Shown piece by piece: positions 1 through 10,137 of a stretch of DNA of 64,000 nt; position 1 is the stretch's first letter, and each line of letters begins with the position of its first letter. This stretch comes from Aphanomyces cochlioides (Eukaryota; Oomycota; Saprolegniomycetes; Saprolegniales; Verrucalvaceae), in NCBI GenBank assembly GCA_019828595.1, contig JAHQRK010000001.1, forward strand, positions 2,976,001 to 3,040,000, written 5' to 3'. The position numbers and the translations under genes are program-made. The notes below the pieces were generated by a model, which searched no databases, was not told where the DNA came from, and saw nothing but the letters and a program-made list of their open reading frames with translations.

Positions 1-1030
1 TTTCTCAATAACTTCAATACAATCCAAAATGTGAAGAAAGTTGTTTTTTGTGTTTTTGCGAAAATAAGATTCCAGAGTTCAAAAACTTCAAAGCCGATTA
101 TCTCAGCAATTAATTTTGCGAGGAAGTCCGATTTTGTTTTCCGTGTCTTCATATGTAATTTCTCTTGACCAGTTCTACTTTTGCCCCTTCCTGCCTCAAT
201 TGTATCCATGAAAATCAAGCGGTCGCTCGTCACTACGAAGTTTATCAAGTCGTCCGACCCACAACATGCCCGTTCCTACCTGGGCCGTGAGCAACCCGAC
301 GTGATTCTTCCGAAAGTATGATTCACCAACAAAGCAGCATGACAAGACAGACGGTCTGAGCTCTCCGACAAAGAATCGGTCGATCAGGCATTCCATCTGT
401 GAGATTCAACACAAATGTCTTCTTTGTCTCAAGATGCTTTCTGATGACACAGTGGTCGAGAGTCGATCTCACTCGAGTCACTCCCAAGTTTGTATCCCCA
501 ACCCACCGGAAACTCCGCGCGAGGACTCAGTCGTAGCTAAGCAGCCGTTGACAGTGCGGAGCGTTGTCAGTGCGGAGCGTTGTCAACTGATAAACACTTG
601 CAAGTTGTACAAAGAGTTTGTATGGAAAGTTTGAAACACATCTTCATAACGTTATAGAATTTGTATTGTCAAATCGATTCAAAGCTGTCGAATCGAATAG
701 ACTTGACAAATCGATTTGAGAATCGACTAGCCAATCAGATTGCGCATATATTTATTTTCAGCCAATAATATGTCTTTAGATTTGCCCAGACTCGTGTGCC
801 CGCCTTGACGTCGACAGAAAAATCGCAATAACAATGCTTCCTTGCGCAGAAGCTGCGCATCCCACATGTGGCTGATGGCTCTAGGAGCAACTCTTTGAAT
901 GATATATGAAGAGAAAAGACATTCAAAACCGTTTCGGCAAATCGACTGGAAAGTCCAAATTTGTGCACAATATGAGGGTTTAAAACAGTAAGGGGGTTAT
1001 TCTGGAGGAGTGCCGATGATGTTGGTGAAT
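1..1030. other. Stretch without a recognisable gene
   Basis: No open frame here has a recognisable domain or a convincing splice structure. The right end, from about 1000, resembles the sequence upstream of the second RING-CH copy (about 4640-4770), including a shared TTTGTTGGGGGG block. It is therefore probably the displaced promoter or 5' flank of the first RING-CH gene, cut off by the transposon that follows. Confidence 0.5.
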
Positions 1031-1228
1031 CGCACCAGGTGTTTGTTGGGGGGTGTAAGAAATTTGACAAGGAAGATGAAAACTTTGCTTACGGACAGTC
1101 TTTAGGGTCAGTTCCAAGTAAAATTGAAAAGAGACGCAAAATCAGTTCCAAGTAAAATGCCTCTGATAGTTTGTCTGTCATGTCATTGGCCAATATATAA
1201 TGTGCTATGATTGGTTGTGTTTAATCTC

Positions 1229-2199
1229 ATGTCGTCAGAGCCAGAAATTCCAAAGCGAACGATGCCTACAAGTCGAAGACAAGGCAAGACGCCAACAAAG
1301 AAGGAACTACAAGACCAAGTGACCTCCATGCAAGCCAAGATCGATAGACTGTGTGATGGTGGCACTCTCAGTGTGCCGATGGAACCAGCTTTGTCGAATT
1401 CAATGGCCCACAATGCTTCCTCGAAGGCTGGAACAAACGTCGTTTACACGGATGAAATGGTCCGAACATTGCTCGAGCTACGATGGTCCTTTTTCAGAGC
1501 TCGATTCCAGCAATGTACAAGCCACGCTCAGCGTTCAGTCCTTTGGGAGAAGCTCACTCTGAAATTCAACATTCTCGTCGACAAAAAGGTATATATTCGA
1601 CGGCGTGATCATGCTCCTTAACATACTTGGTCACAGATAGGATCTCTTTCTCTTAAGAATAAGATGCATAATTTACGTCGAGAGTACGTAAGGATCAAGA
1701 CGTCGTTTGAAAAGACTGGGAATGATACGGACATTTCAATTTCGTTGCCGAGCTATTGGGACGATCTTGTTCAATATTTTGGTGACAAGAAGGGGCTTGG
1801 TGATCTTGAGTTTGGTGATGAAATTGGATCAGCATTGGAGAGCGATCATGATTCAAGTGAAGAAAGCGAATCTTCGACTGAAAACAAAACAAGGAAACGA
1901 CAAATACAAGAAGTGATAAAACAACAAAGGAAGCAACGCGAGCCAAGAAAACAAAACAAAACGATGTGGCCAATGGATTGGTCTCACTTGGCAATACTCT
2001 AGCCAAGGGTCTCGTTGACGCAGCGTCGATGTCTGCAAACAATGATGACGTGATAAAACCCTTGCACAATATGATTGAAGAAACAAACAAGCAGCTTGCG
2101 AACATAGCCACATTGTTGGTTGAAACCAAACAAACGCAAGATAAAGCCAACAACGTTCAAGAGCAGCTATTGCAATTTATGAAAGACAAATTGCAGTGA
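1229..2199 (+). pseudogene. Harbinger Myb/SANT-like DNA-binding protein, frameshifted
   Basis: In PIF/Harbinger elements the second gene encodes a Myb/SANT-like protein that binds the ends and helps bring in the transposase. The first ATG is at 1229. Exon 1 runs to 1588 and a GT-AG intron follows (1589-1636). Exon 2 continues through a trihelix-like segment (residues about 75-160, with spaced aromatics and a Lys/Arg-rich helix), then a Ser/Glu-rich linker. The frame in which exon 2 starts stops at 2002. The C-terminal helical tail (from about 1940 to 2199, with MANGLVSLGNTLAKGLVD) is in another frame, so one small indel lies at roughly 1905-1960. A very short unrecognised intron is a less likely explanation. 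The family call rests on context and layout more than on signature residues. Confidence 0.6.
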
Positions 2200-2262
2200 T
2201 GTAGATTCTCATGGAGTTTAGATATGTGAAGCAATATACAATTTAAGTTCATGTTAACATTG

Positions 2263-3201
2263 TTAATCGACAACTACATAATCATACAAGTAATCTTTGA
2301 TTGTATCTCGTGATGCTCTCGCTCTTGGACCGTCAATCAAATTGATTTCGTCTGGGTAAACTAAATCTCCTCCGACGTGCATCCATTTTTTCTTCTTTGG
2401 TATCTTCAAGCCATCAGTGTCCAGCTTGAAATCAATAAACCAGTTGTGTAAAACCAGCGTTGCTTGAATGAGGTGTGCCATTTGCTCTGGCGTACCATGC
2501 AGTAGAGGAGTCTTGAAAATACGAAATGTATTCTTCCACAATCCAAACGCTTGCTCTACAACCATCCTCGTCCTGCTGTGAACCAAATTGAAATGAGACT
2601 CGTCGTCGGGCATTTCAAAAACGATCGGATATGGCGTGATGATATGCTTAAACAACTTATAGCTAGCATCACCCAAAAAGCAGCCACCCGGAGGAACAAT
2701 GCGATGACATTTCTTACCAAATTGAGAATTGTTGAAAACGGCTTTATCGTTCTGGGAACCAGATCGCAATGAATACGATCTAAACCTGAGACGCGCATCA
2801 ACAACTCCTTGCATGTTGAAAGCGGGGAACCCCTTTCTACAATACCATCCATCGAAATCTGCAAAACGCTTGATGTGAATCAAACTCCCATCAATCGCAC
2901 CATAAACATTTGGAAACCCACAGAGGGCTTCAAACTCGGCGCAAACTTCATCCCATTCGTCTTTTTTGGATGGCATTCGTATAACATCATGGAGATAGCA
3001 AACGTTCAAGACAGCGACAACTTGATTAACGTAGACGTAGGCTCGAGTTTTACTTGTTCCAAAGACCGAAGCAGTTTGGTCGTATCCATCGGTGTGAGTA
3101 AGATAGTGAATAGTTATGGCAACACGGTCGGATATTCCAAATAAAGCATTGTGGTGAATACGGAAAGGAGAAACACTTTCAACCAATAGTAGGAGTGTCA
3201 T
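2263..3201 (-). CDS. PIF/Harbinger DDE transposase (DDE_Tnp_4 type)
   Basis: A 312-residue endonuclease with a DDE catalytic core. The first Asp is in VYGAIDGSLIHI, the second in FLGDASYKLF, and the Glu in RMVVEQAFGLWKN, each in the context usual for Harbinger/HARBI1 proteins. An N-terminal helical segment (YDQTASVFGTSKTRAYVYV) resembles the helix-turn-helix that precedes the catalytic domain. The frame is open with no internal stop. The ATG at 3201 is the first in frame, 98 bp inside the element end, and 312 residues is slightly short for the family, so a short upstream exon may be missing. It converges with the Myb-like gene inside the same element. Confidence 0.88.
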   Translation of the reverse strand: MTLLLLVESVSPFRIHHNALFGISDRVAITIHYLTHTDGYDQTASVFGTSKTRAYVYVNQVVAVLNVCYLHDVIRMPSKKDEWDEVCAEFEALCGFPNVYGAIDGSLIHIKRFADFDGWYCRKGFPAFNMQGVVDARLRFRSYSLRSGSQNDKAVFNNSQFGKKCHRIVPPGGCFLGDASYKLFKHIITPYPIVFEMPDDESHFNLVHSRTRMVVEQAFGLWKNTFRIFKTPLLHGTPEQMAHLIQATLVLHNWFIDFKLDTDGLKIPKKKKWMHVGGDLVYPDEINLIDGPRARASRDTIKDYLYDYVVVD

Positions 3202-3348
3202 CCTCTATCAGACGATTATGACCTCTCTGACCTGATAAAGTCAAAATGGAAATTCTATCAGACGGGAGCGATTTTGATTGGCTGCGTCTGATTTTTCGTT
3301 TACTTGGAACTGGTCCTTACCAGAGTCATTACCAAATTGCCATCAAAG

Positions 3349-3942
3349 ATGACGGATCAAAGTGAAGATGCACTGATCGCCAAGGCAGAAGACCAGCTCG
3401 AGGACAGTCAAGTCACCGTGAGCAGTGAGGAAGATGCATTGTTGTGTTGCCATGTATGCCAGAGCTCAACCTGCGGCCGTGAAGGCGACGCCATGGAACT
3501 CTTGTCTCCATGTTTGTGTCAAACTTGGATCCACCGGCGTTGTTTCGATGAATGGTCCAAAAGTACCGGCTCGCCGAAGAAATGTGCTAAGTGCAAGTAC
3601 TTCTATTCTTTTGAAGAGGTCCCTTTGACGTGGTGGGAGAAAATGATTTCATCGGATGAATTCAAGCAAGGTAGTGTCGCAACTGGATTCTTCTGGCTGC
3701 TTGCTTTCCTGTGCAATATCAAGGAATGGTGGAATGCTGATGGCACGACGAAGCTTTGGCTATTGCTCAAGTATCTTGGGATTGCTCTTGTGCCGTTAGC
3801 CACGTTGGGTCTCTTCTGTGCCTTTCTCTTCGGACTATTTTACTTGTGGCCCTTGCTGACCCGATGTTGCACAGTAAAACCGAAACCACCTATATTGAAA
3901 AGTGTTCGCCGACGCCAAGCGGACGCAGCTTCAAGAGTCTAG
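3349..3942 (+). CDS. RING-CH-like zinc finger membrane protein, copy A
   Basis: A 197-residue protein. After an acidic N-terminus, a C4HC3-type RING-CH (RINGv) finger spans about residues 34-80: CHVC, then CLCQTWIHRRC, then CAKC. RING-CH proteins of the MARCH class are usually membrane-anchored ubiquitin E3 ligases. The spacing between the second Cys pair and the His is only four residues (six or seven in typical MARCH proteins), so this is a variant finger and E3 activity is inferred. Two or three hydrophobic segments follow (around GFFWLLAFLCNI and GIALVPLATLGLFCAFLFGL), with a basic tail ending in RRRQADAASRV. ATG 3349 matches the starts of the paralogs (MTDQS). Intronless. A Harbinger element ends 32 bp upstream of the start, so expression may be altered. 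Confidence 0.82.
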   Translation: MTDQSEDALIAKAEDQLEDSQVTVSSEEDALLCCHVCQSSTCGREGDAMELLSPCLCQTWIHRRCFDEWSKSTGSPKKCAKCKYFYSFEEVPLTWWEKMISSDEFKQGSVATGFFWLLAFLCNIKEWWNADGTTKLWLLLKYLGIALVPLATLGLFCAFLFGLFYLWPLLTRCCTVKPKPPILKSVRRRQADAASRV

Positions 3943-4813
3943 CTCATGAATAGGCTTTCATCATATTTAATGAATACAACAATAACAACACTTGACAGTC
4001 CATCAGGCCGCCTCGGGTCTTTTGCGCTTCAGGATTTATGAAACGACAACGCAAGTCAACAGAGAAACGTAGTCGGGAATGTTCGCTGTAAGGAACAGAA
4101 CGATTACTCTTGACTGAGGGATAGACAAACAGGTGAGATGAAGGAAATGATCCCCACTACTAGAGGCAAAAAGCCAAAGTTGCTGGGCGAATCGCACCGA
4201 CTGTTGCTTCGATGCTTTATAGTTGCAAGATCACATGCATCTGGGATTGTACGTATAATCCAGCACAGTCCATGTGCATGAACTGAAAGCATCGCACAAT
4301 GATCTCATGAGAGAGTAGACATCTTTGTGTCTCATCAAGCGAATTGTTAGCTTCAGTGGCGACCACTATGTCTTCGAGTTGACTAGAGGTAGCCTGCTAC
4401 GTCCAAAGAAGCTGCCTTCGACATTGACGAGTCCGTTCGCCATTGAGAAACCATCGATACTGATAAACAAGACGACGCAAGTTGCAGGCAGACATTTCAG
4501 TCCGAGAAGTTAAGCTGTTCCCCAGGTCTTCCCCTGATGTTGGCGAACAAAATGCATTGGCGAAGCAACTGATCCAGTCAAAATGCTTGCTGAGCTCGTA
4601 CAAGGAACACCGTCAATTCAAATCCATATCCTTCGTGAATTCTTGGACAATAATTGGATCTGTTGGATGAATCGTGGATGCCATGGCCAGTTGTTTGTTG
4701 GGGGGTTGTGAGAAATTTTGCTTTGCCCAATATGACGACGACAAAGTTGCAAAGACCGGCTTGCTTGTTGATTCTTCACAAGAGCAAGGACCATTTCCAA
4801 ATTTCCATCCTCC
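3943..4813. other. Intergenic stretch between RING-CH copies A and B
   Basis: No supported gene. The last 130 bp resemble the flank left of the Harbinger element (near 1000-1100), so they probably hold the native promoter and leader of this gene family. Confidence 0.5.
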
Positions 4814-5395
4814 ATGACCGATCAAAGTGATATTCCATTGACCACCAAGTCAGACGACCAACTCGACGACAGTCACGTTACTGTCGACAGTGAGGCAGAT
4901 GGGCTGCCATGTTGCCGTTTCTGCCACAGTTCATCCAGCGGTCCTGAAGGCGACGCTATGGAACTTATTTCTCCATGTTCGTGCGAGACTTTGATCCACA
5001 GAAGATGTTTCGATGAATGGTCCAAATGAATCAACTCGACAAAGCAATGTCCCGACTGCGAATTCTTCTACTTTTTCGAAGAGGTCCCTTTGACGTGGTG
5101 GGAGGAAATGGTCGCATCCGATGAATTCAAGCTCTATGCGACTGCATTTACAGTCGTCTGGCTGCTTATTTTCCTGGTCAATATCCAGGTATGGTGGAAA
5201 GCCGATGTCGCGACAAAGCTCTGGCTAATGCTCACTTATGTTTGGTACATCATTTTCCCGTTCCTCTTTATAGCAGTCGGCTGTGCCATTGTCTACGGCT
5301 TGTACTCACTGAGCTACTGCTGTACCGTGAAACCAAAGCCCCCACGTGTGGAAAATCGTCGCCATCGGCGTGCAGTTGCAGCTTTAACAGTGTAG
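4814..5395 (+). pseudogene. RING-CH-like membrane protein, copy B, one premature stop
   Basis: This is a full-length paralog of copy A: MTDQS start, CRFC / CSCETLIHRRC / CPDC finger, two or three membrane segments and a basic tail (HRRAVAAL). It is colinear with A codon for codon, except that a TGA at 5027-5029 follows FDEWSK, where A has a Ser codon. The frame is open on both sides of the stop (4814-5026 and 5030-5395). The stop falls inside the finger, before the last Cys pair, so a terminated product would lack the final zinc ligands and all membrane segments. With no other lesion, this is either a very recent pseudogene or, less likely, a readthrough candidate or assembly error. Confidence 0.8.
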
Positions 5396-5742
5396 TTGAG
5401 CATTAGAATTAACTCATATTTAACGAAGATATCACAGCAGCAAGGGCTTTTCAATGATCATGGGGGCACTTGGATGATGCATTACAAGATTCAACGTGCC
5501 TTTCAGACGACAAATCCACAATCGTCAAACCTAAAAGAAGAGGGTCTATACCCGTCACACTTATTACCTCAGTGGTTAACCAAGTTCTTGCTGCCTCCAG
5601 TGCTTCCATGAGTCAACATCTTTCTCAAAAGCACGTACCAATTATTCGACCACTTCTCAATTGTTTGGATTTAGGAGTTAACTCCAAGTTTGTTGATGAA
5701 GATAGTTTCCTCGAATTGTTGAGTTCATGACAAGCACCATGT

Positions 5743-6303
5743 TTAAAATGCCGTCAAGTCTGTGATGGAAGTGATACATTCGCAATCAGGACAATGCTTT
5801 GTTGAGCCGGGTCTTCTGGCCCATTCGTCAAAACCACGTCGGCATATCTCAATGTTGGTGTCAAACTTGGATCCAAGTTCGATGGTGTCGCCTTCTGGGC
5901 TGATGAACTCTGGCAGATACGACAACACAGCGACGCATCTACTTCACTTATGGCGGTGACTTGACTCTCGTCGAGTCGGTCTTTTGACTTGGCGAACAAT
6001 GGAACTTCTACTATTTCGAAGTGAAAGAGATCTCGTCTTTTGCATTCAAGTCTTGCATTCGCTTGGCTGGCTCATCTCCTGTAGAATTTCAAGGAATGGT
6101 GGAATGCTGATGCCATGACGAAGCTCTGGCTAATGCTCGTCTATATTGGGTATGCTATTCTCTCCTATCTCCCCGTTTGTCCTGTTGGGTCTCTTTATCG
6201 CCATTTAATCGACTTCAGGCCCATGCCGACCCGATGCTGCACAAGAAAGCCAATAGTGGAAAGTGTTCGCCGACGCCAAGAGGACGCAGCTTTGAGAGCC
6301 TAA
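5743..6303. pseudogene. RING-CH-like relic, copy C, N-terminal half inverted
   Basis: The N-terminal and zinc-finger part lies on the minus strand, about 5743-5999. It reads KSKDRLDESQVTAISEVDAS then CRICQSSS in one frame, and FDEWARRPGSTKHCPDC in a second frame. The C-terminal membrane part lies on the plus strand from about 6005 to 6303 (matches to FYYFE and to WWNADAMTKLWLMLVYIGYA, ending VRRRQEDAALRA). The joint near 6000-6006 falls where the paralogs encode FFY(Y/F)FE. The simplest history is one inversion of roughly 250 bp followed by frameshifts. It cannot encode a working protein. Confidence 0.82.
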
Positions 6304-6439
6304 CTCGTCTGACAAAGGCATCAGTTGTTGGCCGAATCATCATCAATAATGGCTCGAGCTTGGATCTTATGGCAAACCTGGATGAATGTCTACAGACTAC
6401 TAGTATATCGATAAATTGACGACGACAGTGGAAGATGGC

Positions 6440-6955
6440 ATGCGTGCCTTAAATCATCAAGTGGCCCCGACGCAGATGGAGCGTATTTCTCCTTGTTCGT
6501 GTCAAATTCTTTTTCCGCCATGCGACGTCACATTGCCAAATACATGTGCACATGATTGTAACGAGTTGGAGAAGCAGAGTGATCTCGCCCAAGTCCTTGA
6601 AAATTGTCTGTGCGCCTGTTGCTCTCACGACGAAGAACTCTTCGTGTGTGGCTTCACTAAAGAAATCATTAAACGGTGGAAAGGTGGCTTTACGTCGAAA
6701 ATTTGGTTGCTTGTTGAATGTGTCTTGACCATTGGCGCTGGGTTCGTCGTCTTGGTACAGGCATATGCCTTTGTGTTTGGGCTCGAAGAATTTTCATTGT
6801 ATCAATCATTGCCGCAGTGCCGCGAGGAAAAAGAAATCTATGTCCTCATGTTAATGAGGGGACATATCCGTGCTTCTGTGACTCGGATGAACCGAACGAA
6901 AGACCTTCTTGAAAAGGAAGTCGATCTTATCGTAATCCTGGGTCTCGTGAGTTAG
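6440..6955 (+). pseudogene. Highly diverged RING-CH family member, copy D
   Basis: A 171-residue frame from the first ATG. It keeps traces of the family: MERISPCSCQI corresponds to MELISPCSCET of copy B, and KRWKGGFTSKIWLLVECVL to the WWNADGTTKLWLLLKYLG membrane segment of copy A. The complete Cys/His pattern of the finger is gone and the C-terminus is unrelated. It is open, so it could be a diverged gene, but its position at the end of a run of decaying copies makes a relic more likely. Confidence 0.5.
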
Positions 6956-7009
6956 TCGCACAATCTAAGCTTCTTTGCTGGAAATCCATGGAATTGAACG
7001 CTACTGGAT

Positions 7010-7812
7010 TACACAGTTATGACTATCTACGGGCTTTCGAGCCTTCTACTGACGCAAACGACGACCTCCGTAGTTGTTGCCAGGCTTGCTGGCACTGTAG
7101 CTGCCTCTGCTGTTGGCACTTCCGTAGTTGCTGCCACCGTTGTTTCCCCAATTGTAGCCACCATTGTTGCCATCATTGCTGCCTCCGTTGTAGCCACCGT
7201 TGCTGCCTCCATTGTAGCCACCGTTGCTGCCTCCATTGTAGCCACCGTTGTTGCCTCCGTTGTAGCCACCGTTGTTGCCTCCGTTGTAGCCACCGCTGCT
7301 GCCTCCGTTGTAGCCGCCATTGTAGCCTTGCTTCCACCCGCTCAAGAGGTAATTGATAAGACCCCAAGTTAGTCGACGCTGGGGTTTTTCTTCGGCTTCA
7401 TTCAACCGACGATAGGAAGACGGGTTCACATCACCACCTTGGTCGTTATTCGTGGATGGGTTGTTGTAGTTGGCACCATTGTTGTAGCCATTGTTGTAGT
7501 TAGCACCATTGTTGTAGTAGGCACCATTGTTACCATTGTTGTGGGCACCGACGTTGTAGCCACCATTGACTCCAGCGTTATAGCCAGCATGGACTCCGGC
7601 GTTGTATCCATTGCCTCCATTGACGTTGTAGTTCCATCCATGGCCGGTGAGCCAATTCCAGCCATTGCCAAAAGTCATCTTTCGCTCCGCTTGGGCTTGG
7701 TCTTCATTGGCACTGACAACAGTCTGCACAGCCATGCTCATCACAGTCACAAGAACGCACAAGTTGGTCATTTTCACCATGGTTGATCGTCGCGAGGAAT
7801 GAAATTCAATAA
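7010..7812. repeat. Duplicated block, copy 1 (partner 10138-10975)
   Basis: The secreted-protein gene and short flanks are duplicated in direct orientation about 3.16 kb apart. Inside the coding region I see only a few silent differences, and the two proteins are identical. Outside, similarity falls quickly: weak matches continue upstream of the gene (for example ATGTGTCGAAC at 7867 and 11071), and copy 2 has about 30 extra bases at the 3' side. Confidence 0.85.
7046..7780 (-). CDS. Secreted Gly/Asn/Tyr-repeat protein, copy 1
   Basis: A 244-residue protein with a clear signal peptide (MVKMTNLCVLVTVMSMAVQT, cleavage near VSA-NED). The mature part is low-complexity: NGGYNAG-type repeats (about residues 45-115), then a SYRRLNEAEEKPQRRLTWG segment, then about ten copies of an 8-residue YNGGxNGG unit (24-nt period in DNA) and a GGRRLRQ end. 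Two dibasic-led modules look related: RKMTFGNGWNWLTGHGW near the N-terminus and RRLTWGLINYLLSGWKQG in the middle. Such composition suits a cell-wall, adhesive or extracellular matrix protein, but no function can be assigned. The ATG at 7780 is supported by the signal peptide and the identical start in copy 2. Confidence 0.8.
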   Translation of the reverse strand: MVKMTNLCVLVTVMSMAVQTVVSANEDQAQAERKMTFGNGWNWLTGHGWNYNVNGGNGYNAGVHAGYNAGVNGGYNVGAHNNGNNGAYYNNGANYNNGYNNGANYNNPSTNNDQGGDVNPSSYRRLNEAEEKPQRRLTWGLINYLLSGWKQGYNGGYNGGSSGGYNGGNNGGYNGGNNGGYNGGSNGGYNGGSNGGYNGGSNDGNNGGYNWGNNGGSNYGSANSRGSYSASKPGNNYGGRRLRQ

Positions 7813-9406
7813 TGCTCTTGACACTGAGTGAGCCACCAATACAATCCATCTTGTATGAGGAAGAGCATGTGTCGAACCTGCGTCCATCTGTCGAATGAGT
7901 CGAACGATGAGTTCTGTCATCAAAAGCGTATCTCTCGATCCACTTTTGACTCTCTCTGGAAATCCAACTACGACAGACCAAGTGCCACACACGCGATTCG
8001 ATCATCACCTTTGATCTTCGCACGTCGTCGTCCTTCTGACAAACGAACAGGTATTTAAGTCACGAACGAGGTCAAGTGTGCAAAAGCGCACCGCAGCACT
8101 CACTTTCTTCATGATAAAAGTTCAAAGAGGCGAATCTTGAGGGTGTGTCGGCGGCACAAATATACAAATAAGTGCAAACTACGATCGATGGAGGCATTTC
8201 GACTATCGTTCGTGTCTTGCTGTCTCCATTGCTGCCATTGCTAGCAATCGATAATCACTTCGATTTTGTTTTCAAGGAATTCATCGCAACAAGACACTCA
8301 TCACATTACCACCATGCTGTCGAGGTACGCAACACGAAGATCGCTCACTTCTGGCTGAATACACCACCGTGAAAGGATGGCAAATGAATATCAATAGCAC
8401 TTCGTGTTTGAGTGAACAGTGATTTTCCTTTCACTTGGTGTGGGGACGTACGAATGCTCTCCACGAGATGACTCCATTTATGGCTTTAGTCCTAGCCGCG
8501 TCAAGGAAGAAGATTTCAATCTCTCTGGATTCAGCGAGCGGCCCTAAAGGAGCTGTCTGAGATGTCATTGCGCCATGTTGTAAATTTTTTTTTCCAATGG
8601 ACGAGATGCGATTGTCTTTGGGAGTAAAAATCATCTCCAAGCAATTCCGTACGCCACGGGGAGACAGTCCTTGAAAGACTCGAGTACGTGGTGGAATGGT
8701 GACTCATTCACGGTCGCTGGTAGGGTAAAGTTTGGTGGTGGATCGCTCATATTGGCACTCCCAGACCACTCGTCTTCTGTGTTCACTCGATGTACTGTAA
8801 AGCTAAAGTCACGGAAGTAATGAACGCCTTCATGAAGAGGACATGTCTTTAGCTATGTAGTTCCACGACGGATGATGAATCTTCTCCATACAGCCACTTG
8901 CGATCTGAAATCGAAACAGCAATGCCAACGACGAACATTTTCTGCAATGCAATTTGTCATGGATGAATGCCTATACGACTACACCGCTTCCATCCTTCTT
9001 GTCTCTTTCATATCGGTTGCTTCACGGGACGATGTAGAGACACTTTTGTTGATTTCTAACCCACGACTCTTGTCAAAGTGGATTATCGAGCACTGGACAT
9101 GGTATTAGACATTGTTTGGTTGGTCTTGACTGAGGCGTTGCTGGACTACCCTCCAGTCACAGTGACGGGCAAGCTCGTGGACACGACACCCACAAGACAA
9201 GCATATTTATTCACACTGTCAATTTGACGAAGCCTCAACGTGTTGATAGCTTGCACAAAAAAACACTCGACAAATATTCAGGTATTCCGGTGATTTTTTG
9301 TCGAGGGGTTGTAAAAATGGTCTCTGTCGCGGTGGAGGATTGACACTCGACTCATTTTTGAAATCTCCAGTGCTTATGAACGAGAGATGGGAAAGCACTG
9401 ATCACC
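7781..9406. other. Stretch without a supported gene
   Basis: Only short frames without domains or plausible splice structure. The first part is the 5' flank of secreted-protein copy 1 and shares weak similarity with the flank of copy 2. A GAGGGGTTGTAAAAATG motif near 9301 faintly recalls the leader of RING-CH copies A and B. Confidence 0.4.
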
Positions 9407-9893
9407 ATGTCTGTTGACAATATGGACGAAGATTCAGAGGTAGTCGACGTGGCCGTGGATGCGCCGTCTTGCTATATCTGCCTCGATTCAATCTGTGGTC
9501 TGGAAGGAGACGACTTGGAGCTCATTGCACCTTATGCTTGTCAAACGTTTGTCCATCGACGTTGCCTCGACGAGTGGCACAATTCGAACAACTCCAACAC
9601 ATGCCATGGTCCAAGCGAGTCGCGACATATTTTCAGTATGGCTGGCGAGTGATCATTCTCCTGACGATGGCCTTCTTCTTTGGGATATCAAGAATTGGTG
9701 GCATGCTGATGGCGCGAGGAAGCTCGACCGACTATTACTTTACGCAGTTGTCATCATTTATCCTCTCTGTTTTCTCGTGGGATTCCGCCTGATGGATGTG
9801 ACATTGGGTGTCATGGCAGCCATAATGAACTGGGGGATCAAGTCCCCAACGCCACTACGAATCTGCACCCTCGTCAAGACAACAAAGACTTAA
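9407..9893 (+). pseudogene. RING-CH-like membrane protein, copy E, frameshifted
   Basis: The start and first half of the finger are intact: CYICLDSICGLEGDDLELIA, YACQTFVHRRCLDEW. Relative to copies F and G, the final Cys pair and about 40 residues after it are missing, and the frame ends at 9652. The membrane half (IKNWWHADGARKLDRLLLYA, then IIYPLCFLVGF) continues in another frame to 9893. A deletion plus frameshift near 9600-9645 explains this. It belongs with the F/G subgroup (CYICLDS), not with A/B. Confidence 0.78.
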
Positions 9894-10137
9894 ATGAGCA
9901 GTTCCCCGGTAGCTTTCTTACGTAATATAGATCTCAACAGGCTGCGAACTTGGTCATCTTCACTTCAGCTGACGGCCTGAGTAGTTTGTCGAATATTGAC
10001 CGAGCTATAATGCTCGATGCCTCATGCTAGCAAGTGCTCCAATCTTGGTAGTAGACGATGAAGAGGGCTCATCTCGGTTCGAATTTTTCTTCATTACCAT
10101 CGAGGAATCAATGATAATGCAAATTTGGACGCAATTG

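Larger units (their letters stand above)
1105..3316. mobile_element. PIF/Harbinger DNA transposon, near complete
   Basis: The element is 2212 bp. Its terminal inverted repeats are 18 bp: GGGTCAGTTCCAAGTAAA at 1105-1122, and the complement of GGACCAGTTCCAAGTAAA at 3299-3316 (two mismatches). It is flanked by a 3-bp target duplication, TTA, at 1102-1104 and 3317-3319, as expected for this superfamily. It carries the usual two convergent genes, a Myb/SANT-like protein on + and a DDE transposase on -. A second partial copy of the left TIR (CAGTTCCAAGTAAAA) lies just inside, near 1143-1157. The element separates the first RING-CH gene from its likely promoter. The transposase frame is open but the Myb-like partner is frameshifted, so autonomous activity is doubtful. 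Confidence 0.93.

Noticed and set aside
735..1070. Minus-strand 111-codon frame next to the Harbinger element
   Set aside because: It overlaps sequence that matches the upstream region of RING-CH copy B and has no domain; probably chance.
7160..7330. Possible CRISPR-like array
   Set aside because: The regular 24-nt repeats are codons of the YNGGxNGG protein repeat and there are no unique spacers.
7350..7430. RxLR-dEER effector motif in RRLNEAEE
   Set aside because: The motif lies about 130 residues from the N-terminus, inside a low-complexity protein, whereas RxLR motifs lie within about 60 residues of the signal peptide; the sequence is RRLN, not RxLR.
7019..7786. Hydrophobic Val/Ala-rich frames opposite the secreted repeat gene (and the same at 10186-10947)
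   Set aside because: They are reading-frame by-products of the 24-nt Gly/Asn/Tyr repeat, which stays open in several frames.
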